The position numbers and the translations under genes were made by a program. From contig CM060895.1 of the NCBI GenBank assembly GCA_030762935.1, positions 31,672,501 through 31,736,500 on the forward strand: DNA of 64,000 nt, in the 5' to 3' direction. Each line of letters begins with the position of its first letter. Within the stretch, counting starts at the first letter, position 1. Source of the DNA: Hymenopus coronatus. Taxonomy: Eukaryota > Arthropoda > Insecta > Mantodea > Hymenopodidae. Below are positions 11,191-22,822 of the stretch, piece by piece. Below the pieces are notes generated by a model. It made no database searches. It was not told where the DNA came from and was given only the letters and a program-made list of their open reading frames with translations.

Positions 11191-11490
11191 TAACAGTTTT
11201 GACTTACCAGTTATGCAAAAGTCAACCGGAATAAATGGGTCTTCGGAGACTATTTCCATAAAATTCAGGATATACAAGTTTGTCATGTAAACATCTTTAA
11301 TATCTGTTATTTTAATTAAAATTGTAACAGCTATTTTAAAAAAATCAAAAGTATAAAATTTGTCCATATAATGGATAGTTTGGAGTTGGGGGATTTTTCT
11401 CAAAACCTTCATGTTGCTTCCTTGGAAGATACTAAATTGTAATACCAAGTTTAGTATTTGACCGAATTTTTGTTTTTGAGTTATGACACA
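11191..11490 (-). mobile_element. HINE-like internal fragment, reverse strand
   Basis: Runs from 'cttaccagttatgcaaaa' to 'ttttgtttttgagttatgacacacacc' on the minus strand, wedged between two forward copies. Its 5' end is lost in the CA tract. Confidence 0.85.
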
Positions 11491-11498
11491 CACCTTTT

Positions 11499-11644
11499 TA
11501 CTTTCTCTATACGTACTATGTACATATAGAGAAGGTATTGCATTGCACCCAAAACTTCGATACTGAGATTTCAGCGGAAATATATGTTTTGAGACCCCTG
11601 AATCCAAAACGAAAAATGTTCTAGAAAATTGTCCGTATGTGGTC

Positions 11645-11688
<44 letters not shown>

Positions 11689-12383
11689 TGTGGACAGCAT
11701 AGCTCAAAAATGAAAAGACCGTTAAAAACCAAATTTGGTATTTAGGTTTTGTATCTTCCAAGGATGCGACACAAACATCTCCAAGAAAATCCCTCACCGC
11801 AAACTACCCTTTACATGGAAAAAATTTCGAACATTTTGATTTTCTTAAAAATGGCTCTAACAATTTTGATTAAAATCTCGTGTATTTAAGATATTTACTT
11901 GACAAATAAAATGTATATCTTTAATTTTCTGGGAATGGCCTCTGAAGACTACTTTATTCTGGATGAATTTTACCGATTTTTTCATAACTGCTAAACCGTA
12001 AGAGATGGACAAAAAATTACCGCACAGAAAATGTAGAGCACATTAAAACACACAATTTATGTTATACACATTTTTTCCCTGAAGTTGATCGTTTTTAAGA
12101 TATTCCTTGCTTTTAATTTCAGCTTTGAAAAACATACTTTTCTCATACAGGAATCCTTTCCATACAAACAAAGAAACTTCAGTCACATAGCAACCAACTA
12201 TTGACTATCACTTTAATATTTGGTACTCCCTTATTTCGCTTCTACATACGGAAGCAAGTAGTAAGACTATATCTGCTAATGTTTTCTCAATTAGCATGAA
12301 CTAAATAGAAGCATAAGCTTTTAACAATCATTTGTAGCAGAGGTGTAGATAAAGTCATGTGAATGGAACACATCAGATTTTTT
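11499..12383 (+). mobile_element. HINE-like element, full length
   Basis: TTTTTACTTTCTCTATACG and ACTATGTACATATAGAG at the 5' end; terminal hairpin and CAGATTTTTTT at the 3' end. It carries a perfect (GT)n of about 40 bp at 11648-11687. Confidence 0.93.
11648..11687. repeat. GT microsatellite inside HINE-like copy
   Basis: Perfect dinucleotide run at the usual internal site, directly upstream of the 'gtggacagcatagctcaaaaa' block. Confidence 0.97.
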
Positions 12384-12388
12384 TATTC

Positions 12389-12475
12389 AAGGGACCGTAA
12401 AACGTGTCTTTCCTGAAGTTTTGTATCGATTTTTTCTGTTGAATGTAATACCTCCTCTACCTATATGTAGAGAAA
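12389..12475 (-). mobile_element. HINE-like 5'-terminal fragment, reverse strand
   Basis: Starts at the 'gggaccgtaaaacgtg' block and ends in a decayed palindrome with GTAGAGAAAATAAAAG. Confidence 0.65.
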
Positions 12476-12477
12476 AT

Positions 12478-12836
12478 AAAAGTACTACACGAATAATGTA
12501 GATCTTCTCAAAATACATAATTTATGACAAATGTTTATTTTTTTATTTACCATTTATAAGATATTCCACTTTTGGTTTGAATTTTGTAATAGTTAATACT
12601 TTTATCAAATGGGAAGTGATACAAAGAGAACCTAATTTCCATATCATCACAATACGACCAGTTGACTATCGCTTTAGAGTGTATTCCCTTATTTCTCGTT
12701 TAATTTCGACGATTTCAGTAATACGATAATTACTGCTAATGTTTATCTCAGCATGAAATTATTAAAATAATAACATTTTAAGAATATTTTGTTGCAAATA
12801 GAGGAAGTCATGTGAATGTAACACATTAGATTTTTT
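12478..12836 (+). mobile_element. HINE-like 3' half
   Basis: Begins at 'aatgtagatct' and runs to GAGGAAGTCATGTGAATGTAACACATTAGATTTTTT. It forms an inverted junction with the preceding reverse fragment. Confidence 0.75.
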
Positions 12837-13520
12837 TTTAAATTCGCAACGTAATTTCACAATGCACCGTTGCATTCGTTAATATTAGAGTTCACTAAAT
12901 GCACTCCTCATTAACTTAAGCTCTCCAACATTTCTAGAAACGCCACAGGGGCTATCATGGCCTCTCTTCTGAGTAAGAGTTGCTTTTTGAATAACTGTAT
13001 TAGCTGAAACTATACGGTATTAAAGTTTCCCTTTGTCGTTGTAATTACTGAACACTGCAATAGCGGTACCCAAATAATACGCGAGATCAATATGCAACGA
13101 AATGAAGCGAAGTTGGTTGATATTAAAATGCTATGATTAAAACACAAAGGCTGTGGAGTGAAGGAGCGTAATAAAAGGATACTTCCTAACATAATATAGT
13201 TCTAAAAAAGTATTAATCAACTCAACAGACTGTGAGCGATATTACAGCAAATGAAGTAATCAATACAACATTAAAGGTTCACTTTAGGAATGTAAAATGA
13301 AGACTTACAAACTAAAATATCATCTGTAAGCGTTCAAATGTTCCCTTAACAGTAGAAGTAGTTGGAAGTGTCATACAGGCATAGACCACACTATGCCTCC
13401 AGTATGCAACCTTGACCTCTGAACGTTAAGGATACTTGGTAAAGACAAAAGAGCATTTCCATGCTAAACCTCAAATATACTTTTATAAAATTTGGGAATA
13501 GGTTCCTTCATCAAAACAAG
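12837..13520. other. Unassigned repeat-poor segment
   Basis: No match elsewhere in the window. Short frames only, with no recognisable domain. Confidence 0.4.
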
Positions 13521-14373
13521 AAAAAGATCTGATGTGTTCCCTTCACATGACTTTCAATACATCTCTCCAACAAGTTATTATTAAAAAGCTTATGCTTCCA
13601 TTTACCTCGTGCTAATCGAGAAAAAATTAGAAGAAATAGTCTTATTATTTGCTTTCTTGTAGGTAGAAGCGAAATAAGGGAGTACCATAGGTTAAAGTGA
13701 TAGTCAAAAACTGGTTGCCATGTGACGGAAGCTCCTTTGTTTGTATGGACAGGAGTTGAAAAATTCGTGTATGAGAAAAGTAAAAGTTTTTCAAAGCTGA
13801 AGCAAAAAACAAGGAATATCTCAAAGACGATAAACTCCACGAAAAAAATGTATATAACATAAAGTGTGTGTTTAAATGTGCTGTACATTTTTTGTGTGGT
13901 AAGTTTTTGCCCATCTCTTACGGTTTAGCAGTTGTGCAAAATTCCGATAAATTCATCCAGAATAAAGTAGTTTTCAGAGGATATTCCCAGAAAATACAAT
14001 ATATACATTTTATTTGTCAGGTAAATGTTTTTAATCTACGATATTTTAATCAAAATCGTTAGACGCAGTTTTGAGAAAATCAAACCTTTCGAAAAAGTTC
14101 CATGTTAAGGGTAGTTGGGGGTGGGGAGATTTTCTTGAAAATCTTCGTGTCGCATCCTTGGAAAATACCAAACTTAAATACCAATTTTGGTATTTAACGG
14201 TATTTTCGTTTTTGACCTATGCTGTCCATAGGCACACACACATGGACCTATTTTCGGATTCAGGAGGACCCAAAACATGTATATCCGGTGAAATCTCAGA
14301 ATCGAATTTTTGGGTGGAACACAACACCTTCCCTATACACTATGTACATAGTACGTGTAGAGAAAGGAAAAAT
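13521..14373 (-). mobile_element. HINE-like element, full length, reverse strand
   Basis: AAGATCTGATGTGTTCCCTTCACATGA opens the copy on the plus strand (3' end), and ATGTACATAGTACGTGTAGAGAAAGGAAAAA closes it (5' end); both strings are broken here only by family variants. The CA tract is short (cacacacatgg). Frames of 125 and 145 codons on both strands are shadows. Confidence 0.92.
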
Positions 14374-14389
14374 GGTTATGTAAACATAT

Positions 14390-14700
14390 GTGCTAAAGCC
14401 TTTCGTTCTCGTTTTATTAAGGTTCAAAGTGTCATTAATAAAAAACGTTTTAAAGTGACACAGCGTTCTATTTTTAACGTTTTCAGCCAGTCGGAGCATG
14501 GAAGTTGAAATACTCCCAGTCGGTGTTGTATGATTTTGCAGGTTTTCATGACACATAAATTCAGAATTTCTTCATCTAGGACGTGTGCTGCATAAACCAA
14601 TAATTTAAGGTGCTCCCAAAGAATAAAAATCCAAAGAATTGTGGTCGGAGGAACGAGCAGGCCATGAAACTCGTCCCCCTCTACCTATCCTTTTGTCATG
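14390..14700 (-). pseudogene. Degraded Tc1/mariner-superfamily transposase relic
   Basis: On the minus strand, one frame near 14600-14690 reads WPARSSDHNSLDFYSLG. This resembles the W-P-x-R-S-P-D-L-x-P-x-D-F-x-x-W-G signature around the third catalytic Asp of insect DDE transposases. Downstream, in other frames, weakly similar C-terminal sequence continues to about 14400. The key Asp position reads D but in a mutated context (SSDHN for SPDLN), and stops and frameshifts break the frame. I could not find the termini of the parent element. Confidence 0.5.
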
Positions 14701-14821
14701 CTAGTTACCAGTCAGTGCATCTTCAACAATGAGTCTAGAGCAGGAAGTGCCTGTAGACAGCACCTCTAAGGCTTGCTGGGGGAATTAATTATACATCTGA
14801 TAAATGAAAAATGTTATCAAG

Positions 14822-15052
14822 AGTGGTCCTGAGTTCGATTCCCGGTTGGGAAGTTTTCTTTAAACAGAATTATTCCCTATCCCCCACAGAATGTGGAAGT
14901 ATGTATACAACAGCGAATGCATATGTGTTTGAAGAAAATAAAACGATTTAAACCCAACATAAAGAAGCTACAGACAACGGGTTAATGTATAGCCCCCAAT
15001 ATGACCTTAGATGTTAAAAGCGGTTATATAAATGAAACAATTGCAAAAAAAA
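14822..15052 (+). repeat. SINE family S1 with target-site duplication
   Basis: Begins within the tRNA-like head (agtggtcctgagttcgattcc, retaining the B box) and ends in an A-run. It is flanked by a perfect 9-bp direct repeat GTTATCAAG at 14813-14821 and 15053-15061. The repeat proves insertion by target-primed retrotransposition and shows that the shortened head was present at insertion. Confidence 0.9.
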
Positions 15053-15997
15053 GTTATCAAGCAGCTATGGCAACACTAGGCGAACTCCGCAGAGTAAAAT
15101 GGGTCAAAACTATGAATGAGTTCATAAATAAATGAAGTTATTAGATTTTAATCAAAATAGCAATTTTAAAACATATTTAATTATGTACTCTTTATTACTT
15201 CCTCTCAACATATATGTACATAGTGTATAGAGAAGATATTGCATTCCACCAAAAAGTTATATACCGAGATTTCACCGGAAATACATGTTTTGAGACCTCC
15301 TGAATCCAAAGAAAAGTTATAGAAGAATGCCCATATGTGTGTTTGTCTATACATAGCTAAAAAATCTTGCTAAATTCAATACCTTCCAAAGATGCAATAC
15401 GAAGATTTTCAAGAAAATCCACTACCCCTAACTACCCTTTACATGGAAAACATTTCGAAAAGAGTTATTGCCTCAAAAATGGCTCAAACATTTTAATTAA
15501 AATATCTTATATTAAAGAGATTTGCGTCACAAATGAAATGTATATCTTGAATTTTCTGAGTATATCCTATGAAAAACTATTTATCCTGGATGAATTTTAC
15601 TGAATTTTGCATAGCTGGTAAACCAGAAGAGGTAGACAAAAGCTTAGTACACAAAAATATAGATCTCATTAAAACACATTCTTTATCTGATATAGCTACT
15701 TGTTTTTAATAGAGCTGACCGTTTCTGAGATATTCCTTGTTATTAGTTTCAGCTTTAAAATGTTTAAACTTTTCTCATACGGGAATTTGTAACTCCTGAC
15801 CATGGAACAAAGGCATTTCAATCACATAGCAACGAGCTTTTATAAGTTTTGAGTATCACTTTAGCTTAGTGTACTCCCTTATTACCCTTCTACTTACAAT
15901 GAAGCAAGTAATAAGATAATTTCTGCTAATTTTATCTCAACTAACGTGAAGTAGGCAGAAGAAAAAGCTTTTTAACAACAATTTGTTGCAGATGTGT

Positions 15998-16931
15998 TAT
16001 CGTGGTTGGTTTTAGTAGCGTCAACGTTCGTGGTGTTTGTTTGTGGTTGTCAGTATGACGCTGTCAGGTGAGTCTACCTGGAGTTGGTCGCGTGTTAATG
16101 TTCGTGAATTTCTCTACATTAAGTGTACATACCTTGCAGATTTCGTTGGTTGCACCGGCTAAGCTCGTTCTAGTAGATGGGGGGAAGAATGACAAGGGTA
16201 TGTAACACCGTTGGTAGACTCAAATAACAGAAAGTTCACTGTATACTTCCTTTATTGGTGAATTGTTGTTCATTTGAGGCACTAACCCCACGAGCGACTC
16301 CCGACATAACTGATCGCGAACTTGATGAAGCCGTTTTCATTACGTGCTACTTCCACTTTTACGGAGTTATTATAACTTTATATTAGTCACTGTGGTCTGG
16401 AGTTTCTCGGTTCGTATAACATTCACGATAATGATTGCCCGTCACATTAATTTGTAAAACACTGATTTTCTGCAATATACGGCGCGCGATTTCCTACATG
16501 GTGTATCGTACTTTATGAGCCTCGTGTGTTACGCGTTGTGTATCCCGACTTCTTACCCGCACATCACTTATATACAAAAAGGTCCGAGTTTTGTCCTCCT
16601 TTTTGATTGGCTACAAAAGAGCGCGTAAAGTGGCGTCATCACGTGACTATCGCGATTTTTCTTTGTTTTACACCCACGTGACCTTGTTCTACAAAGCGAA
16701 ATTCCCTTTCTCCAATTTCAAAAGCGAAAGTACCTGTTTTCCTCTTAAGGGCTGTTACTTATGTCCCTAATGCATTAAAATGTTTGTTATTTTCAACAAA
16801 GCCCGTGGCCTTGACGAATACAAAAGCTATTTTCTACCCCCCGAGGTGATGTTTTCCACTGAGCATATATTTATTACCTATGTTAAATATTATAAACTAA
16901 TAATATATATGCGTCGTACTAAAATACTGTC
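15998..16931. mobile_element. Unclassified insertion within a HINE-like copy
   Basis: This is relatively CpG-rich compared with its surroundings. The left edge contains TTTTAGTAGCGTC, and the right edge reversed contains TTTTAGTACGACGC, a possible short inverted repeat but offset. On the plus strand, ATGACGCTGTCAG is followed by GTGAGT, a textbook splice donor, at 16054-16072. On the minus strand there is an LTR-like promoter cassette (see 16202-16771). No transposase or RT is visible. It may be a solo LTR plus flanking DNA or a fragment of captured gene DNA. Confidence 0.45.
16202..16771 (-). promoter_or_regulatory. Promoter/LTR-like cassette on the minus strand
   Basis: Read on the minus strand, the order is: CACGTG boxes (near 16676 and 16646), AGCCAATC (CCAAT box, about 16607), TATATAAG (about 16572), and an AATAAAG poly(A) signal (about 16250). 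The right-hand limit can be placed at TGCATTAG and the left at TGTTACA, giving a TG...CA span of about 570 bp. The order U3-TATA-R-poly(A) signal suits a solo LTR, but I see no flanking duplication or primer-binding site. Confidence 0.35.
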
Positions 16932-16977
16932 GCAGTGTAAAGAAAATGGTGTGAGTGGAACACATCAGAGTTTTTTT

Positions 16978-17461
16978 AGAGGCAGTTTAACTTTAGTGAT
17001 CTTGAGGATGAAGGTTAGGAACTGATAAAGCTAACAGAGGCAAGAATACTATCAAATACTACCAGCGGGCTGTACCACAAAGTGAACATTAACACAAGTA
17101 GGCCAATACCATTGCGTAGAGTGAGTAGAACTACAGCCCTGAGGAAAACTGGCGAGCGGCCTTCTGGTTATCTCTCCGTAGTCTGGCAGTAGGGGTGACC
17201 CTTTGATAACCAGCGATTAGACATTCCACTCAGCATCACTACAAGCGAGAAAACCTCTTTAAGTTTTGGGTAGCTAAACTGAAAACAGCTTTCAGGAGAA
17301 AATGAATGGGATCATTATAAGGAGGTATAACAAATAAGATAATATGGAAATGTGCTAAGAAGAACAAAATATACATCATCCATAACACATTGAATTAGAT
17401 TGTAAAAGTTAAAATGTTCACCAAGTCTAGATTGAGTTTAAAACAACAAAAATGTAAATGG
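16978..17461. other. Unassigned spacer
   Basis: No match elsewhere in the window. No coding or RNA signal. Confidence 0.4.
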
Positions 17462-17655
17462 CGTGTTATTTATGGACGCTCTTTAACTGCTGTGGTTCTC
17501 AGCGTCCCATTCTATACTATGCGTGAAATACGGCTTAATTTTGCTCAAAGGCCTCTCTATCAGGCTTGAAGTTCTTTTGCGTGCCGTAAATCTACGACAC
17601 GGAACCAACGGCTTCCCTTCCGAAGGAAGCCATGCTAAGGATTTTTACGTTGTAG
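17462..17655 (-). repeat. SINE family S2 (3' part), reverse strand
   Basis: Contains the conserved S2 blocks on the minus strand: 'ccttagcatggcttccttcggaag', 'gtcgtagatttacggcac' and the tail 'gaatgggacgctgagaaccacagcagttaaag'. The tRNA-like head is missing. Confidence 0.8.
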
Positions 17656-18640
17656 AAAAAGTAAGAAATAAAAGCTTTTAAAATGGTGAGTAGAGCAATT
17701 TTATGAAAAGGTAATACAGATACTTTCATTAAGAATTCACATGAAAATGAATGCAGCGAAATATTTCAGTATTTTAGAAAAAAACTCTTGGTAAAGTGTG
17801 AAGGAAATAAACTGACAATTAATTAATTGAATGATAACACAATCTATAGTTTCTCTAAAACAAATTATTGTGTGTGTATAATGTTTATAGTTGACTACAC
17901 ACATATTGAAATAAATTATATCAAAATGTTGTTTTTATGTTTTAGTTACGTGAAATGAGATATTCTGCCCTGGTTCCTGTACACAACATGCAGGCTGGCC
18001 AACCCTGATTTAACAAGGTAAGTTTCTGCATACCTCTGCATACCTACAAAATACGATTTCACATATTCAACAAAACATATGCCGCACTAAAGCTGCCAGT
18101 TTGGGCCTCTCCAGCACATTTGTGTAAATTAATTATTATAGCTTCTCATTACCGCAGCACTCGCGAAAAAAAGTTACAGGTAATTTTCTCTTTCTCGCCC
18201 GCTTTTGTGCTTCTGCTTTTAAAACGGTGTACAAATATTTGCGTATAGCTTCATTACATAAAAGTGGACAGCATTAAAATGGATTTGTATCCAACACCAA
18301 CAGCGCCGTTAAATACTTTATCTTTCTCTCGCTTATTATGGAAATGGCAAATACTCTTTTTGGTGTTTTCCCAAAATGCCTTTTAAAGTAATTACATACA
18401 CAGCGTAACCGGCAGCGATACAAGTCATGTTTTAGGGACAAGAGACACGAAGGAAAGGGGATTAAACTTAAAACTATGTTACAAGCAGACTACGGTAACC
18501 GTGTGCTTATGACTTCGTCTGCTACTTGCCCGAGGTAGACAAAGTTCGGTATTCAACTATAAATTAGATATTGAGGATCAACTATAATGTCCATTTTAGA
18601 CACTCTGGATCTCATTAAAGTTGTACTAAACAGTATTCAC
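17656..18640. other. Unassigned repeat-poor AT-rich segment
   Basis: Nearly 1 kb with no family member that I recognise and no coding potential by eye. Confidence 0.4.
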
Positions 18641-19265
18641 TCTTAAGTTGATTCGCGCTACAGTGGTACACTCAAAGGCGGTAAAAATACGCCTGGAAAT
18701 ACTTATTGTAACATGCTTTTTTTTCGTTGACTCCGTCCATGACTTCCACCCCCACCCCCGTAGGGGGAGGTTCCAACCTCTTCAGCTGCTCAGGTGCGAG
18801 CGCTGTGGACCCCGAGAACTCGTGCTACTTCTGACGTTACTAGAAGTAGTGGGACCGAACATCTGAACCCCTTCTATAAGGGTGCTCTCCGAAAATTGGG
18901 TTGGACTCGACTTGCAGTGGCCCGATACCCGTGGTTATGTCTGGGTGGTGATGCCTGGGCGGGGTTGAGAGACGCCTTAATGTCCTCCGGCACTAACCCG
19001 GAAAACTAGTAGACCTAAACTGGCAAAGGTCACCCCCACCGAGGTGTTCGGTAGTCTCACTCTCGGGGTTGACTCGCGGAAGTGGCGTATCCACTTCCGT
19101 CCTTATATGCAAGGCAGCTGGCATGTCCACTATCGTCCTTGCACACAGGTGGCGGGCCTAATAGGAAGCTCCACGGATTTGTTCCCTAAGTCGCATGCAT
19201 GCCTAGTTATTGGGTCCCTGATCGCTTTGTTGTCTTTCACCTGTTTGCTATGCTCCTAAAAGCGT
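18641..19265. other. GC-rich block of unknown nature
   Basis: The base composition is sharply richer in G+C than anything nearby. There is a CCCCCACCCCCGTAGGGGG foldback near 18751-18769. Two overlapping plus-strand frames (18648-18866 and 18794-19009) and another at 19044-19259 are open, but none shows a domain that I know. This could be the 5' region of a retrotransposon or an exon/CpG-type element of a gene. Both are guesses. Confidence 0.35.
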
Positions 19266-19444
19266 ATTGGACATGACACATTACCGAAAGAAAGGGTACG
19301 AATATGAAACAGAAGTTGCGACAAATGAATTTCTGAGTTACGAACTGGTGGTCCCCAAATTCTCTGTTTGGACAATACTTGACCCCTCTCACCGTGTGAC
19401 ACAAATTTAAATTAATCTTTTTTCTGCACTACATATTGAAGTTC

Positions 19445-19696
19445 TAATTTCGTGTTGCATCCTTAGAAGATATCAAACTTAAATACCAAGTTTGGTATTT
19501 AACGGTCTTTTCGTTTTTGAGCTATGCTGTCCACAGACACACACACATACACACAGACTTTTTTTCTAAAAATGTTTTTTTTTTTTGATTCAGGGGATAC
19601 AAAAAACATGTATTTGCGGTGAAATCTCGGTTACGAAATTTTGGGTGCATTACAATACCTTCTCTATACAATAATACATGAAGAGAAAGTAAAAAT
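19445..19696 (-). mobile_element. HINE-like 5'-terminal fragment, reverse strand
   Basis: Covers the 'cgtgttgcatccttagaagat' block, the AATACCAA-GT-TTGGTATT stem-loop, a short CA tract and the 5' end (GAAGAGAAAGTAAAAA). The 3' two thirds are absent. Confidence 0.85.
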
Positions 19697-20723
19697 GTGT
19701 CAATAAAAAAAATATGCATTATTGATATAAAGTGATAAATCTGTCGGATAAATAGTTCAAGAAAATATATTTAACTTTGCTTAACAGCAGAGAGAAGATT
19801 GAAATTTAAAGAGCACTGTTAACGAGACAGTATATTTAGTAATATCATTCATGCATCTAAGAAAAATTACTGCTGTAGCAGTGCAGAAAAAAAAGAAAGA
19901 AAAAGAGAAAAAATCAGATAATGGAGCTAATAACAAAGAATAAATATAAAAGTGAAGGAAGTGAAATGCCAAGTGGAAATGAGAAATATTACGATTATAA
20001 ATGAGGAAAGATTGCTAGTTCAAGTTGCGTCATTTATTTAATAATATAAAGACATATAATTATCAATGTATGGATACCATAATTTGTTTATTGGTTTCCA
20101 GTAAATGAAATATGTATTAGTTAAGAGTATATAGAGGATGAGAAAAGAAATGAAAATTTAAAATAAAATAAAAAGTAATAACAAAAATATAAATAAAACT
20201 AAAACATAATTCAATAAAGTAAGTAAATACTAATAAAAATAAAAGTATAGTTAAATTTATAAAGAAAATAATATACTTAATTGGGTGTATTTAAAAACAA
20301 AAGAAATTTATAACAGTAATGTAAATAATATAGTATTAAACATTTTAAAAATATATAAGTTAAATGTTATAAATACATTTATTACATAGTATGTTATAGC
20401 ATGAAATTATTGCTAAATAAAATGCATTAATATATGGTAAAATTATAAATAGATTATTATTTTATAAATAATTTAATATATGACAGTTATAGTCATATAA
20501 AGAGTGATGCAAACATCAAAATAAAATAAAAGTAGGCTGTAATAGTTGAATTTTGGTGTAATTTATGTTAAATAATTGTTTTTGAATTGTAACTTTTTGT
20601 TAGTTGCAGTTTATTATCTGTAGAAATATTGAATAAAAATTGAAGCTAAATACCAAGGTATGATATATTATTCCTGGTATAAGAAGTTAGGTGCCAGAGT
20701 ATAGTATACAGATTTTACTTTTT
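19697..20723. other. Very AT-rich block
   Basis: About 1 kb composed largely of A, T and short AATA/TAAA motifs. Contains no repeat member, no gene and no clear tandem periodicity. Confidence 0.6.
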
Positions 20724-21526
20724 TATACTTTCTCTACACGTACTATGTACATAGTGTATAGAGAAGGTACTGTATTCCACCCAAAAATTCGATACCGAGA
20801 TTTCACCGGAAATACACGTTTTCAAAAAAAGTAGTTTTGGAAAAAGGTGTGTGCGTGTGTGTGTGTGTGTGTGTACTTGGTATTTAACTTTGGTATCTTC
20901 CAAGGATGCGACACGAAGTTATGCAAGAAAAACCCTCCACCCCCAACTACCCTTTACATGGAACTTTTTTAAACAAATTTGATTTTCTCAAAAATGGCTC
21001 TAACGGTTTTGTTTAAAATATCGTATATTAAAGATACTTACCTGACAAATAAAATGTATATCTCGAATTTCTGGGAATAGCCTCTGAAGACTGCTTTATT
21101 CTGGAGGAATTTTGCATAACTGCCAAACCGCAAGAAATGGACAAAAACTTACCACACAAAAAATGTAGAGCACATTAAAACACACAATTGATGTTATATG
21201 CTTTTTTTTCGAGGAGCTGATCGTTTTTGAGATATTCTTTGTTTTTGGTTTCTGCTTTGAAAAACTTATAGTTTTCCCATACAGGAATTTGTCAACTCGT
21301 GTCTATACAAACAAAGGAACATCAGACACCTAGTAACCAGCTTTTGACTATCACTTTAACCTATGACACTCTCATATTTCGCTTCTACTTACAAGTAAGC
21401 AAGTAATAAGACTATTTCTGCTAATTTTTTCTCGATTAGCTTGAAATAAATAGAAGAATAAGCATATTAACAATAATTTATAGAGAAGTAGAGAAAGTCA
21501 TGTGAATGGAACACATCAGATTTTTT
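20724..21526 (+). mobile_element. HINE-like element, near full length
   Basis: The 5' end carries the perfect palindrome ACTATGTACATAGT. The GT tract (20847-20874) is followed directly by 'acttggtatttaac', so the block between microsatellite and stem-loop is deleted and only half of the AATACC stem-loop remains. The 3' hairpin and CAGATTTTTT are intact. Confidence 0.92.
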
Positions 21527-21964
21527 ACAGCAATGTAATAGCGACTCTAGAGCGTTATTTAATGTATTTTTACGAAGTAGATGAATGACAAATTATGAAA
21601 TCTGCAAACTGGAATATAATTCAGGTAAGTTATTTTAGCGCTGCATGGGTTAGTTGTTCCTTTAGCTGGTATTAATACTTTAAATCCCAGTAATTTCAAC
21701 GTTATTTTAGCACTTGTTCAAATAATCCCTTTAGTACAAATAAATCCCCGGCTGCGAAAATAACAGCTGTAGAATATTGACTCCATTGTGATTACAGCAT
21801 TGTTTACTTGTTCTACCGTCCTTATTAAATGTATTATCAACATCGCTTTTTTATGCAGCAACGTTGCCAAACATGACATTTAGTTTGTTCAATATACCTA
21901 TGTCATTTCGGAATCAACGGGTGTACTAGCAACATAAGTCATTTTGCAATTAGTAATTTATTGC
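21527..21964. other. Unassigned spacer
   Basis: No matches or signals seen. Confidence 0.4.
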
Positions 21965-22300
21965 TGTTTTTACTTTCTCTAGCAAAAATGTAAAATGTAC
22001 AAAGTGGGTAGAGAAAATGTTTTATTCCACCCAAAAATTTGATATCGAGATTTCGAAACCAAAGAAAAAAAACATCTTTAGAACCATGTATGTGTGTGTG
22101 TTTGTGTGCGTATGTGTGTGCACGCGTGCCCGTCTTTGGACAGCATAGCTCAAAAACCAAAAGACCACTAAATACCAAACTTGGTGTTTAAGTATGCTTT
22201 CTTCCAAGGATGCGATACGTAAATTTTCAAGAAACCGCCCCTCCGCAAATTACTCTTTACATGGAACATTTTAGAAAATTTTGTTTTTCTCAAAAACATA
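21965..22300 (+). mobile_element. HINE-like 5' fragment, subfamily B
   Basis: Begins TTTTTACTTTCTCTAGC and continues through a degenerate GTGT/GCGT tract and the AATACC stem-loop to 'tgtttttctcaaaaa', where it meets a reverse-strand 3' end. Confidence 0.85.
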
Positions 22301-22302
22301 AA

Positions 22303-22822
22303 AAATTGATACGTAACATTCACATTGACTTTCTCTACTACTCTACAAAGAAACTGTTGTTTCAACAAATTAATCTCCTTATGTTAATCAAGCTAAACAT
22401 AACCAGAAATGCTTTTATTACACATTTTAAAATAAAAGATACACTAGACTAAAACGAAAGCTAAATCTATTAACAGCTGCCTACTATGTGCTGACTTTGA
22501 AATTCCTTCCATTTCTATGAGCCAAATGAAAAACAGAAAAGAAAAAAGAATGACGACTTCTCATTTGAGAATATTATAATTATTTTAAAATTGAAACCAA
22601 TTACAAACAATATCTCAGAAAGGGTTAACTCTACAAATAATATATATTTTGACACAAATTGTATGTTTTATTTGTGTAATAAGTTTTTGTCTACTTCTTG
22701 TGGTTTACCAGTTATGCAAAAGTCGTTCAGAATCGGAGGCTATGCTCAAGATTTTCGAGATATATATTTTATTTTTCATGTAAATGTCATTAGTATATGG
22801 TATTTTATATTAGAGCTATTTT
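22303..22822 (-). mobile_element. HINE-like 3' fragment, reverse strand
   Basis: Starts with a diverged 3' terminus (ATACGTAACATTCACATTGACTTTCTC split by substitutions) and ends at 'attagagctatttta'. The 5' third is missing. Confidence 0.78.

Larger units (their letters stand above)
15190..16977 (+). mobile_element. HINE-like element split by a 0.93 kb insertion
   Basis: The 5' part runs 15190-15997 and stops in 'aatttgttgcagatgt'. The expected 3' terminus resumes at 16931 as GCAGTGTAAAGAAAATGGTG, then GTGAGTGGAACACATCAGAG, to 16977. The pieces together make one full copy. GCAGATGT and GCAGTGT at the two edges look like an imperfect target duplication for the insert. Confidence 0.85.

Noticed and set aside
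11143..11700. 185-codon minus-strand frame
   Set aside because: It spans two oppositely oriented HINE-like pieces and a microsatellite; related copies do not keep the frame.
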